Part shown: positions 30,834 to 38,758 of the stretch, piece by piece
Position numbering within the stretch: position 1 is the stretch's first letter
Layout of the letters: every line of letters begins with the position of its first letter
Assembly (NCBI GenBank): GCA_903892415.1
Contig: CAITIQ010000512.1
Span: 1 to 40,709, forward strand
Source: an uncultured delta proteobacterium
GTDB lineage: Bacteria > Myxococcota_A > Polyangia > Polyangiales > Polyangiaceae
DNA length: 40,709 nt
Direction: 5' to 3'
The notes under the pieces: model-generated
What the model saw: only the letters and a program-made list of their open reading frames with translations
What the model was told of the DNA's origin: nothing
Database searches by the model: none
Program-made: the position numbers and the translations under genes

Positions 30834-31391
30834 GTGGCAAAGTTCGATGCGAGGCGCACCCAGGTCGCGCAAAATGCCGTCGACTTCAGCCGGAACTTCG
30901 AGGGCGCGTTTGGCCAGGTTCGCGTTCTCGGCGGAGTTCTCCGGCGAGCGAAGGTTGTAGCGCCGGAAGGCATGAGCACCGGTGGTGGCAAACTGGCTCG
31001 CCAGCCGCTGACCCTCGTTCCGGACCAAGGTGAAGGACCGGCGATCTCGGTCGGTTGGATCGAACTGCCGACGCAGCGCGCCGGGATCAAGACCTTCCGC
31101 AGTCTCGCCTCGGCGCACCAGGCGCGCTACCGCGGCCGCCCGCTGGATATCGACGAGGCGTCCTACCAGACCTTCGTCGGCTGGGTCGTGAACCACCTGG
31201 CTGGCTACGGCGTCAACGTGACGCTCGAGGATGAGGTCACTCCATCGATTCCACCGCCGCGCGCCGCGGCTCCACCGGTGCAAGAGCGTGAGTCCGACGT
31301 GATGTCCTATGCGGCTGTCGCGCTGTTGGCGTTCCTGTTTGGAGCCTCTGTCGGCGGGCTCGCGGTTTACGCCAAGTTCGTCGGGTTCTGA
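30834..31391 (+). CDS. Unknown protein with C-terminal membrane helix
   Basis: A 185-residue protein starting at GTG 30834. The first 130 residues look like a soluble alpha/beta domain (VDFSRNFEGAFGQVRVLGGV, ISVGWIELPTQRAGIKTF, YQTFVGWVVNHLAGYGVNVT). A Pro/Ala linker (PSIPPPRAAAPPVQ) precedes one C-terminal membrane helix (YAAVALLAFLFGASVGGLAV), so the domain should face the cytoplasm as a tail-anchored protein. I recognise no family. It is divergent from the methyltransferase gene and shares the intergenic region with the GGACA palindrome; it converges on tatC. Confidence 0.72.
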   Translation: MAKFDARRTQVAQNAVDFSRNFEGAFGQVRVLGGVLRRAKVVAPEGMSTGGGKLARQPLTLVPDQGEGPAISVGWIELPTQRAGIKTFRSLASAHQARYRGRPLDIDEASYQTFVGWVVNHLAGYGVNVTLEDEVTPSIPPPRAAAPPVQERESDVMSYAAVALLAFLFGASVGGLAVYAKFVGF

Positions 31392-31457
31392 GGCGTCTTT
31401 GCGACGCAGACAGCCTCGCTGAGCGGCCCGCTTCGCGACGCTGGACCGCCCGCTCCG

Positions 31458-32381
31458 TTACTTCGCCCGCGCTTTGCGGCGACGACGAGCCTCGGCCTCT
31501 TCCTCTTCCTCCTTCGCCTTCTGTTTCTCCTGCTTCTCCTTCTCGAGCTTCTCTTCGCGCTCCTTCTCGATGTCGGCCTCGAGCGCTTCTTTGCGCTGGA
31601 ACACGTAAACCAGGCCGATCGACACGAAGTAGAGCAGCACTGCCGGAACCGCCATCACCAGCTGACTTGCCCAGTCGGGCGGGGTGAGGATGGCTGCGAC
31701 GAAGAAGGCGATGAAGACGTAGTAGCGAAACCAGCGGATCAACTTCTTGTGCGTGACCGCGCCGGCGAGCGCCAAAAAGCTGAAAAGGATGGGCACTTGG
31801 AAGATGACCCCGAAGCCGAGGAACATCTTGGTCACGAAGGAGATGTAGTCCTCCATCATGACCGTGGGCGTGATGGTGATGGTCTGATCGACCGGCCCTG
31901 AGAGGCTCAGGAAGTAACCGAAGGTGATCGGGAAGGCGGCCAGATAGCCGAAGTAGCCCCCGCCGACGAACAGCGCGGTCGAGGTGAAAACGAAGGGGAA
32001 GACGTAGCGCTTCTCCTTGGCGTAGAGGCCCGGCGCGATGAACGACCACAGCTGGTAGAAGACCACCGGCAGCGCGAGCACGAGCCCGCCGATCATCGAC
32101 AAAGTGAAGTAGGCGAGGAAGGCGTCCCCCGGCGAGGCGAAGTGGAGCGAGGGCTCTCCCGGAACTCCCTCGGCGCGCCATGAATCGGAGAAGGGCTTCG
32201 TGATCGTCGTGAGGATGAACTCCTTGTAGTTCCACGCCACGCCGCAGCCCAACGCCAGCGCGATGAGCGAGCGAACCATGCGCTTGCGCAGCTCATCCAG
32301 GTGCTCCCAAAACGACATCGGCTTGTCGTCTTCGGGGCCTTCCTCGGTGTCTTCGACTTCTTCTTCTTCCTTCTTGCTCAT
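31458..32381 (-). CDS. tatC: Twin-arginine translocase subunit TatC
   Basis: A 307-residue inner-membrane protein, the receptor of the Tat pathway for folded proteins. It has the N-terminal FWEHLDELRKRMVRSLIAL motif with the conserved Glu used in signal-peptide binding, six membrane helices, PVVFYQLWSFIAPGLYAKEK after helix 2, and the helix 5-6 part with AAILTPPDWASQL. Both ends are extended compared with the E. coli protein: an acidic N-terminus (KKEEEEVEDTEEGPEDD) and a Lys/Glu/Arg-rich C-terminal coiled tail of about 50 residues. ATG 32381 overlaps the tatB stop (ATGA). Confidence 0.96.
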   Translation of the reverse strand: MSKKEEEEVEDTEEGPEDDKPMSFWEHLDELRKRMVRSLIALALGCGVAWNYKEFILTTITKPFSDSWRAEGVPGEPSLHFASPGDAFLAYFTLSMIGGLVLALPVVFYQLWSFIAPGLYAKEKRYVFPFVFTSTALFVGGGYFGYLAAFPITFGYFLSLSGPVDQTITITPTVMMEDYISFVTKMFLGFGVIFQVPILFSFLALAGAVTHKKLIRWFRYYVFIAFFVAAILTPPDWASQLVMAVPAVLLYFVSIGLVYVFQRKEALEADIEKEREEKLEKEKQEKQKAKEEEEEAEARRRRKARAK

Positions 32382-33241
32382 GCGGTGGTCTCACCCGCCA
32401 GGGCTGCCGAGGGCGCATCTGCGATCGCGGCGTTGGCCGTCTGCGCGGTTACCAAGGCTGCCGCGGCCTCGCTGCTCGCAGCGAGCGGACTATTTGCCAG
32501 CGGACTCTGTACGCCTTGCTCCTCTTCATCATCCGCCAGATCATCGGGCAGAGCGTCATAGTGGTCCGGCCCAAAGTGCGGGAACTCGCGATGGCGCACC
32601 GATTGGTAGGGCGTACGCGGTGGGTCGGGAAGGACGAGCAACGGGCGGGTGCGCAACGACGGAATGGACCCGCGCGGGATGGCGCCTTGGGCGGGTTTGT
32701 ACAGCCCAGCGGGGATGGCGGAGGAGGCCGATACGGGCGCCGACGCGCTGCCCTCGGCTGCTGCGGTTGGGGCCGGCTCGCTCGCGGGCGTCGTGCCGGA
32801 GGGCAATGCCGCTGCGCCTGAGGATGATGCCGCTGCGGACGAGGCCGGAGCCTCGTTGGCCGACTGAGTAAGCGCGGCAACCGCCGCCGTTTTTGCGCTC
32901 AGTGTCTCGAGCGCAGCGGCAGCGGGCGCTGCGGCTGCGATGCGGGTTGGTGCTTTTACCGGCGCGTTCGCTGCGTCAGCGGCCTTGACCAACGAGTCGA
33001 GCAACGCCTGCTTTGAGAGCGAGTCCTTCAGCGCGCGCAGCTCGCGGATCTCTTTTTCCAGACCCTCTTCACGGATGATGCGGTCGATACCGCTTTGGCT
33101 GCGCAGATCACTGCTCATCCGGCGCATCTTCGACACCCATTGGCCGGCCGTGCGCATCATCGTCGGAAGCTTCTTTGGGCCAACGACCACGATCCCCACG
33201 ATGAGGAGGGTGATCATCTCGGCGGCACTCATTCCGAACAC
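32378..33241 (-). CDS. tatB: Tat translocase subunit TatB-like
   Basis: A 287-residue protein with the TatA/TatB N-terminus: a membrane helix (AAEMITLLIVGIVVVGPKKL) ending in the hinge Gly-Pro, then an amphipathic helix (PTMMRTAGQWVSKMRRMSSD). The long charged helical segment (REEGLEKEIRELRALKDSLS) favours TatB over TatA. The last 180 residues are Ala/Pro/Ser-rich and low in complexity, making it much longer than the E. coli protein of about 170 residues. GTG 33241 is used; ATG 33232 is possible. No separate tatA is seen in the window. It is coupled to tatC and lies 41 bases after rlmN. Confidence 0.9.
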   Translation of the reverse strand: MFGMSAAEMITLLIVGIVVVGPKKLPTMMRTAGQWVSKMRRMSSDLRSQSGIDRIIREEGLEKEIRELRALKDSLSKQALLDSLVKAADAANAPVKAPTRIAAAAPAAAALETLSAKTAAVAALTQSANEAPASSAAASSSGAAALPSGTTPASEPAPTAAAEGSASAPVSASSAIPAGLYKPAQGAIPRGSIPSLRTRPLLVLPDPPRTPYQSVRHREFPHFGPDHYDALPDDLADDEEEQGVQSPLANSPLAASSEAAAALVTAQTANAAIADAPSAALAGETTA

Positions 33242-33282
33242 GGACAGAACCTAGCCTTTCCGCTTCCGATTATCCAGCCGTG

Positions 33283-34389
33283 CTAGCGGGAGGCGCTGGG
33301 GAGCTCGCGGGTTCGACGCTTCTCGGAGAGCTGCACCAGCTGGCCGCAGGCCGCGCCGATGTCGCCCCCGCCGCTGTAGCGCACGATGCTGCCGAAGCCC
33401 TTCGCGAGCAGTTGCTCGCGGAAGAGCTCGAGCACGCTGGCTCCGGAGCGCTCGAAGGGCAGCTGACGGCCGTCGTTCCCCGCCACCGGGTTGTACGGAA
33501 TCAGGCTGATTCGCGGGCGAATGCCAAATTCTTGAACGAACGCCGCGGCCCGCTCGGCTAGCGCGGTGGCCGCCTCGGGGCTGTCGTTGACCCCCGCCAG
33601 CAGGGTGTACGCCCACATCGGCGCGTAGCCCGAGCCGCGCGCGTGTTCGCCCACGGCGCGCAGCACGTCGGTAAGGCGATAGGTCTCGTCGATCGGCATG
33701 ATCGCCTGGCGTTTTCCTTCGCGCGCATCGCCGATCGAAACGCCCAGCCGCACGTTGGGCAGCGCCTCGGCTACGGCGCGAATGCCCGGGATCAAACCCG
33801 AGGTGCAAACGGTGATGTTGCGTTGGTCGATGGCCAGCCCAGCCGGCTCGGAAAGGATGCGAATGGCGGCGATCACGCGGGCTGCGTTGGCCAGGGGCTC
33901 GCCCATGCCTTGGAAGACCACCCCGTGAACGCGCGCTTGCGGCGCGGTCAGCCCTTGAGAGACGGCCTGCACCTGGCCAACGATTTCCCAGACCTCCAAA
34001 TTGCGCGTCAAGCCCATGGTACCAGTGGCGCAAAAGCGGCAGGCGATGGCGCAGCCGACCTGGGAACTGACACAAACCGAATAGCGCCCGGTTTTTTCGA
34101 GCGGGATTCGCACGGTCTCGAACGGCTTGTCGTCGGGCCCGGCGAAGGCGTACTTGATGAACGGATCGAGTGAGCTCGCGGCCTGCTCAACCAGCCGCAA
34201 TTCACGCTGAACCCCCAGCGCCTTGACCCGATCCAGCGATACGCGGCGGATGGTCGAAGGCGAAATCTCCGGTAGGACCGAGCCCTTTTGAATGCGCGAG
34301 AACAGCCGCCGTGCGCAGCTCAACGGGATGTCGGCCGCTTCAGCAAGCTCTTCAGGAAGTAGACCGGAGAGGACGACGTCGGATTTCAT
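33283..34389 (-). CDS. rlmN: rRNA/tRNA adenine-C2 methyltransferase RlmN (radical SAM)
   Basis: A 368-residue radical-SAM enzyme that methylates C2 of adenine 2503 in 23S rRNA and, in E. coli, adenine 37 of some tRNAs. The iron-sulfur cluster motif is CAIACRFCATGTMG; VVFQGMGEPLAN, the SIGDAREGKRQAIMPID segment, SLIPYNPVAGNDGRQL and the C-terminal GGGDIGAACGQL with the methyl-carrying Cys are all present. ATG 34389 (MKSDVVLSGLLPEEL) fits family length; a start at 34440 adds 17 residues. It heads a likely operon with tatB and tatC. Confidence 0.95.
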   Translation of the reverse strand: MKSDVVLSGLLPEELAEAADIPLSCARRLFSRIQKGSVLPEISPSTIRRVSLDRVKALGVQRELRLVEQAASSLDPFIKYAFAGPDDKPFETVRIPLEKTGRYSVCVSSQVGCAIACRFCATGTMGLTRNLEVWEIVGQVQAVSQGLTAPQARVHGVVFQGMGEPLANAARVIAAIRILSEPAGLAIDQRNITVCTSGLIPGIRAVAEALPNVRLGVSIGDAREGKRQAIMPIDETYRLTDVLRAVGEHARGSGYAPMWAYTLLAGVNDSPEAATALAERAAAFVQEFGIRPRISLIPYNPVAGNDGRQLPFERSGASVLELFREQLLAKGFGSIVRYSGGGDIGAACGQLVQLSEKRRTRELPSASR

Positions 34390-34448
34390 GGGCAAGGGCT
34401 GCACAACACTGGAGCAAGCGGACTCGGCGCAAACTAACATGCCGGGCG

Positions 34449-35732
34449 ATGGGGGCGCGTGCTACTTCAATCGCGTTGTGCCAGCTCGGCCTGTGCCTGG
34501 CCTTGTGGCCTGCCGCCGCGGTTCAGGCTTCGCCACAAGACGTGATCGGGCTCGGGGTGCGATCTTCGGCGATGGCTGGGGCAGGCCCGGCGATCAGCGA
34601 AGGCTTTGAGGCCGTTTACACGAACCCAGCGTTGCTCAGCACCAGCCGCGACCGGGCGGTATCGCTGGGCATCGTCGGAGCGACCTTTCAACTCGAGGCC
34701 GGCGGTCCACTGCCCAGCGACGGTCTTGCTGCCGCGACGTTTGGCGCTGTGCTGCCCATCCCGCTGCCCGAGCCGGTGGCCAAGCGGGTGGTGTTGGGCT
34801 TTGGCTTCATCAGCCCGTTCGACCTCGTGGTGCGCAGTCGAATTTTGTATCCGGAGACGCCGCAGTTCCTGCTCCCCGACGCAGTCGAGAGCATCGCAGC
34901 GATCGCTGGGCTCGGCGTGGACTTCGAGTACTTCCGACTCGGCGGTGGTTTTCAGGCGCTGGCCGCGCTCGCTGGGACCGTGCTCGTCTCGGTGGACGGC
35001 TCGGGGCGCCTTTCGGCGGTGGTGCAAGACACGCTGGTGGCCACCTTCGCGCCCAGCGTCGGCGGTTCGGTCGAGCTGCCCTACGGCTTGCGGCTCGGGG
35101 CCAGCTTGCGCGGCGCGCTCGCGGGCCGCTTCGACGTCCGCATCGACGTGAAGGATCTCGGCCAACTCACCATCCCGCCGATCTTCGTCTCCGGCACGGC
35201 CCAATACGACCCGCTCAATGTCGAGGCTGAGATCGCCCGAGTCAGCGGCACCGTCCGCGGCGCCTTGGCCGTCGCTTACCGACGCTGGTCCGACTACCCG
35301 GGGTTGGCCGAGCCGACCGTACGTTGCCCGCTCGATGTGCAGACCTTCGACCTGCCGAACTGCAAGGCGACCCGCGCCATCGCGCCCGATTTCTCCGACA
35401 CCTTGCGCCTGCGTGGCTCGTTCGAAGGCGCGCTGGGGCTTCGTCCGGGCCTCGATCTCGATCTGCGCGCCGGCTACTCCTTCGAGACCGCCGCTGCACC
35501 CGAACAGACGGCCGCGTCCAACCTCTTCGCCGAGGCGCGCAGCGTGTTCGGTTTCGGTGTCGGAGTCGACCTCTCCGAGCCGATCGCGACGGGGTTTTCA
35601 CTCGGCGCCTTTGCTCAGATCGGCGTGATTCATGGGCGCGATCACGTGAAGGAGGCCGCCGCGTACGGCCCGAACCTGAGCACCGGCGGAAGCATGTTCG
35701 CGGGCGGTACCAGCTTGGGAGTTGCGTTTTGA
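34449..35732 (+). CDS. OmpP1/FadL-like outer-membrane protein (first of two)
   Basis: A 427-residue beta-barrel-type protein. ATG 34449 opens a signal peptide (IALCQLGLCLALWPAAAVQA). The mature start (SPQDVIGLGVRSSAMAGAGP, then FEAVYTNPALLS) has the FadL family's Gly/Ala-rich plug motif and an NPA triplet. The rest is alternating beta-strand sequence (VVLGFGFISPFDLVVRSRIL, GLRLGASLRGALAGRFDVRI) ending in aromatic/hydrophobic TSLGVAF, as outer-membrane barrels do. Members import or export hydrophobic compounds across the outer membrane. It overlaps the next gene by four bases (TTGA). Confidence 0.8.
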   Translation: MGARATSIALCQLGLCLALWPAAAVQASPQDVIGLGVRSSAMAGAGPAISEGFEAVYTNPALLSTSRDRAVSLGIVGATFQLEAGGPLPSDGLAAATFGAVLPIPLPEPVAKRVVLGFGFISPFDLVVRSRILYPETPQFLLPDAVESIAAIAGLGVDFEYFRLGGGFQALAALAGTVLVSVDGSGRLSAVVQDTLVATFAPSVGGSVELPYGLRLGASLRGALAGRFDVRIDVKDLGQLTIPPIFVSGTAQYDPLNVEAEIARVSGTVRGALAVAYRRWSDYPGLAEPTVRCPLDVQTFDLPNCKATRAIAPDFSDTLRLRGSFEGALGLRPGLDLDLRAGYSFETAAAPEQTAASNLFAEARSVFGFGVGVDLSEPIATGFSLGAFAQIGVIHGRDHVKEAAAYGPNLSTGGSMFAGGTSLGVAF

Positions 35733-37072
35733 GCGCCTTCTCAAGGACGTCGCTGGTGTTGGCGTTGCTCGCGGCGTTGCCCGCGAACGAGGCCTTTGCG
35801 CACGAGCCGTGGAACTACGGCTTCGGCTCGCGCGGCACGGCGATGGGCGGTGCGGTGGCCGCCGACGTGAGCGACTTTTCGGCCAACTATTACAACCCTG
35901 CGGGCCTCGCCGATGAGGAAGGCCTTCGGCTTGGCCTCGGCTACTTTTGGTCGGAGAACCTGCTGCGTATCAACGACGAAGACAGCGGCGTGAAGAGCTC
36001 TCACGGCTTCTCGTTCGGGCTCGCCGCGGCAGGCCGCGTCTTCAGCATTCCGCTCGCGCTCGGACTCGCGGTGCACCTGCCCGACGAGGGCTTGAGTCGT
36101 TTGACCGCACTCAAGCAGGAGATTCCGCGTTGGGAGCTCTATGACAATCGCTCCAGCGTGCTCTACCTCGCGGCCAACCTCGCGCTGCGTCCCTTCAAGT
36201 GGCTCGCGGTCGGCGGGGGTCTCTCCTTCCTGGCCTCGACGCGCGGTCGCTTCGAAATCACCGGCGCAGGCGACCTGTTGGCGCCGTACGACTCACAGCT
36301 GCGTCACGAGGTGGACGTCGATCTTTCGAGCGTGCGCTATCCGCAGTTGGGTGCGCTCGTGCACCTCGCTGAGGCGGCTTCGATTGCCGTCGTTTACCGC
36401 GGTCAGACCAACCTGGACTTACAGTTGACCGGGACGATCGACGCGACCTTGAACGCGGTCGGCATCGAGATCCCGCTGCGCTACGAGCTGCAAGCGCGCA
36501 CGATTCAAGCCTTTTTGCCGCAGCAACTCGTGGTCGGCGTGTCTTTGCGTCCGCTGCCTGCCGTGCGCTTCAACGCCGACGTGACCTGGGTGAATTGGTC
36601 CGCTTACAAGAACCCAACCGCGCGAACCATCGCCTCGCTGCAGGCGGAGGTCCCACCTGGTTTCCCCGTTGAGCTGCCCAGCGACGTCAAGAACACCGAG
36701 CTTGCGGCTCCGCAGTTCTCCGATCGCATCGTGCCGCGCGTTGGTTTGGAGTGGCGGCTGCCGGTGCGCGGCGCCGACGGCGGCGAGAGCTCGATCGCCA
36801 TTCCCCTGCGCGGCGGCTACGTATTCGAGCTGTCGCCAGTCCCGCCGCAGACCGGCAACACCAATTTCGTGAACGCCGATCGACACACAAGCTCCTTCGG
36901 CGTTGGCATCGAAGTGCCGGAGTGGGGCGCAGCGCTCGACGTCCATGGGGCGATCTCGATCTTTCCGGAGACCGTGACGATCAAAGCCAGTCCTGTCGAT
37001 CTGGTCGGGGACTATCGAGCGTCCGGGGAGATGGTCAACGCCGGCGCGACGCTGCGAGGGACCTTTCGATGA
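35729..37072 (+). CDS. OmpP1/FadL-like outer-membrane protein (second of two)
   Basis: A 447-residue protein starting at a TTG that overlaps the previous stop; the signal peptide (LVLALLAALPANEAFA) begins soon after. The mature protein starts HEPWNYGFGSRGTAMGGAVA and has YYNPAGLADEEGLRLGLG, the classic FadL/OmpP1/TodX NPA motif, then many amphipathic strands and a barrel-like C-terminal part. Mid-protein pieces (PQQLVVGVSLRPLPAVRFNA) match how FadL barrels read. It overlaps the lipoprotein gene by four bases (ATGA). The two barrels differ strongly, so they may form a pair or serve different substrates. Confidence 0.85.
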   Translation: MSAFSRTSLVLALLAALPANEAFAHEPWNYGFGSRGTAMGGAVAADVSDFSANYYNPAGLADEEGLRLGLGYFWSENLLRINDEDSGVKSSHGFSFGLAAAGRVFSIPLALGLAVHLPDEGLSRLTALKQEIPRWELYDNRSSVLYLAANLALRPFKWLAVGGGLSFLASTRGRFEITGAGDLLAPYDSQLRHEVDVDLSSVRYPQLGALVHLAEAASIAVVYRGQTNLDLQLTGTIDATLNAVGIEIPLRYELQARTIQAFLPQQLVVGVSLRPLPAVRFNADVTWVNWSAYKNPTARTIASLQAEVPPGFPVELPSDVKNTELAAPQFSDRIVPRVGLEWRLPVRGADGGESSIAIPLRGGYVFELSPVPPQTGNTNFVNADRHTSSFGVGIEVPEWGAALDVHGAISIFPETVTIKASPVDLVGDYRASGEMVNAGATLRGTFR

Positions 37073-38091
37073 GGGCGCTTCGCGTGGCGCTGGTGACGCT
37101 CTCGGCCTGCGCGACGCTGGCCGACGGTGAGCCTGGGCTCGACGCCACACCTTCGGCCAACGCCGGCCCGTTTCGGCTGCTCGAGTCGGGCGAAGTCGGC
37201 CAAGCGCGCGTGGCTCCCAACGTGATCGACGATGCCGTGCTCGGGCTGGCCGACCTTTCGGTGGTCGCCGATGAGCCGAACTCGCTCTCGGTCTCCGGCT
37301 TTGGCAGCGCTAGGCTCAGCGACGACGCGGGCAGTGACGTGGCTGGCATCGCCCGCGTACGCGCTGTCGACGGTCGCAGCTTCGAGCGTACGGCGGAGCC
37401 GGCATTGCGGCCGCGCGAGCCCTGGGAAGGCACCTTCGTTCGCTCGCCTTCGGCCGCGCGGGACCCCGAAGGAGCGCTATGGCTGGCCTACGAAGCGGCC
37501 GGGGGCATCGGCCTTTCGCGCGAGGAGTTCGGCGGCAGCTTCGACAATGCGGCTTCCCCGCTGCTTTCGTCGCTCGATCTCGGCTCCGACGAGCAGCCGC
37601 GCGAGCCCGGCCTCGTCTTTTTGCCCGACGGTTCGCTGCGGCTCTTCTATTCGTTGCGCCTCCCCGATGGCCGGGTTGGGGTAGGGGTGGCCTCGAGCCC
37701 CGACGGTCGCGAGCTTCGCGATCACGGCCTGGTCTTGGTCAACGACGAGCCCGATTCCAAGCTCTTTTCGCCCGAAGCTGTGATCGGCGTCACGCCCGAA
37801 GGTCGTGAGATCCTCTACGTCTACTTTGCAACCCGCGTAGGGGACGGTCGTCAGGAGATTGGCATGGCTGCTCGTTTTTTGGAGGGCTCCGGCGAGCGTT
37901 TGGAGCGTAGCGAGGTCGTGGTCTACCGCCCGAAGGCTGACGTCGACGTGCGTCAGCCGTGCGTAGTGCGCTGGTCTGAGTTCTCCCTGCTGTTTGCCAC
38001 GCAGGATGCCTCGGCCGGATCCGACGCTCCTGTCGTGGTGGCGGGGCTCGCCCCCGCCGATGCTTTACTACCGGTTGCTTCGCCGCCGTGA
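37069..38091 (+). CDS. Lipoprotein with beta-propeller-like domain
   Basis: A 340-residue protein with signal peptide and lipobox LSAC at about residues 11-14 (RVALVTLSACATL). The body has repeated blocks of the type seen in five-bladed propellers of the glycosidase-like superfamily: FVRSPSAARDPEGALWLAYE, PGLVFLPDGSLRLFYSLRL, GVGVASSPDGRELRDHGLVL, FSPEAVIGVTPEGREILYVY. No catalytic residues can be assigned. Its four-base overlap with the second FadL-like gene suggests that it works with the barrels at the outer membrane, perhaps as a surface receptor or plug. Confidence 0.75.
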   Translation: MRALRVALVTLSACATLADGEPGLDATPSANAGPFRLLESGEVGQARVAPNVIDDAVLGLADLSVVADEPNSLSVSGFGSARLSDDAGSDVAGIARVRAVDGRSFERTAEPALRPREPWEGTFVRSPSAARDPEGALWLAYEAAGGIGLSREEFGGSFDNAASPLLSSLDLGSDEQPREPGLVFLPDGSLRLFYSLRLPDGRVGVGVASSPDGRELRDHGLVLVNDEPDSKLFSPEAVIGVTPEGREILYVYFATRVGDGRQEIGMAARFLEGSGERLERSEVVVYRPKADVDVRQPCVVRWSEFSLLFATQDASAGSDAPVVVAGLAPADALLPVASPP

Positions 38092-38115
38092 ACGCTCCAA
38101 AGAAGCGCTGTACCG

Positions 38116-38754
38116 ATGCAGAAAACTGACGATCCGTTTCTTCGTTTTTTTCGTCGTGCTCCCAAGCAGGCGCGCTCGCGCGCTTTGGTTGGTGCAGTGA
38201 TCAGCGCCTTCGAGGAACAGCTGGCCAACAATGAGTCGCTGGGGCCGTTGCGGCTGGAACAGTTGATCGAGCGCGCCGGCGTCGGGATTGGCTCGTTCTA
38301 TGAGTACTTCTCGAACAAAGACTCGCTGGTCGGTGTGCTGATCGGTCAGGTCACCGAGCGCAATTTCCAAGCGTTGCTCGCCCCGCTCGATCATGAGTTT
38401 GCCTCGGTCGAGGCCTTCGCCAACGAGTTTGCGCTGCACGTCGCGCGTACCTTCTTGGAGAAGCCGTACACCACCCGGATGGCCATGGACGGCATCGGTC
38501 GCTTCGGTCTGTTGCGCACGATCGTGCTCGAGCGAGATCGCTTCGTTGGGCATCTAACGCCGCGAGTGCAGCCCTTCTTTCCGAGCGTGCCGGCGGAGGA
38601 GCTGCACGCCGATTTGGTGATGGTGGCCGACTGCGCCCTCGGCCGACTCGCATCGACGCTGATGCGCGAGAAGTCCCCGGCGGTCGAGCCGGTGGCCAAG
38701 GAACTCGCGGCCTTGGCCCTCGCTTATCTTTCGCGGCCGCGCAGCAGCGCCTAG
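38116..38754 (+). CDS. TetR-family transcriptional regulator
   Basis: A 212-residue repressor-type protein. The N-terminal region has the TetR helix-turn-helix (PKQARSRALVGAVISAFEEQ, then LIERAGVGIGSFYEYFSNKD) with the usual YxYFxNKxxL signature; residues 75-205 form the ligand-binding helical domain. It lies 24 bases after the lipoprotein gene and probably controls the FadL-like operon in response to a hydrophobic ligand, which is an inference from position. It ends four bases before the convergent peptidase gene. Confidence 0.9.
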   Translation: MQKTDDPFLRFFRRAPKQARSRALVGAVISAFEEQLANNESLGPLRLEQLIERAGVGIGSFYEYFSNKDSLVGVLIGQVTERNFQALLAPLDHEFASVEAFANEFALHVARTFLEKPYTTRMAMDGIGRFGLLRTIVLERDRFVGHLTPRVQPFFPSVPAEELHADLVMVADCALGRLASTLMREKSPAVEPVAKELAALALAYLSRPRSSA

Positions 38755-38758
38755 CCGC

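Noticed and set aside
31392..31457. Bidirectional terminator between the 30834 gene and tatC
   Set aside because: Only a 5-bp hairpin (GCGTC-TTTGC-GACGC) with no T run; too weak to call.
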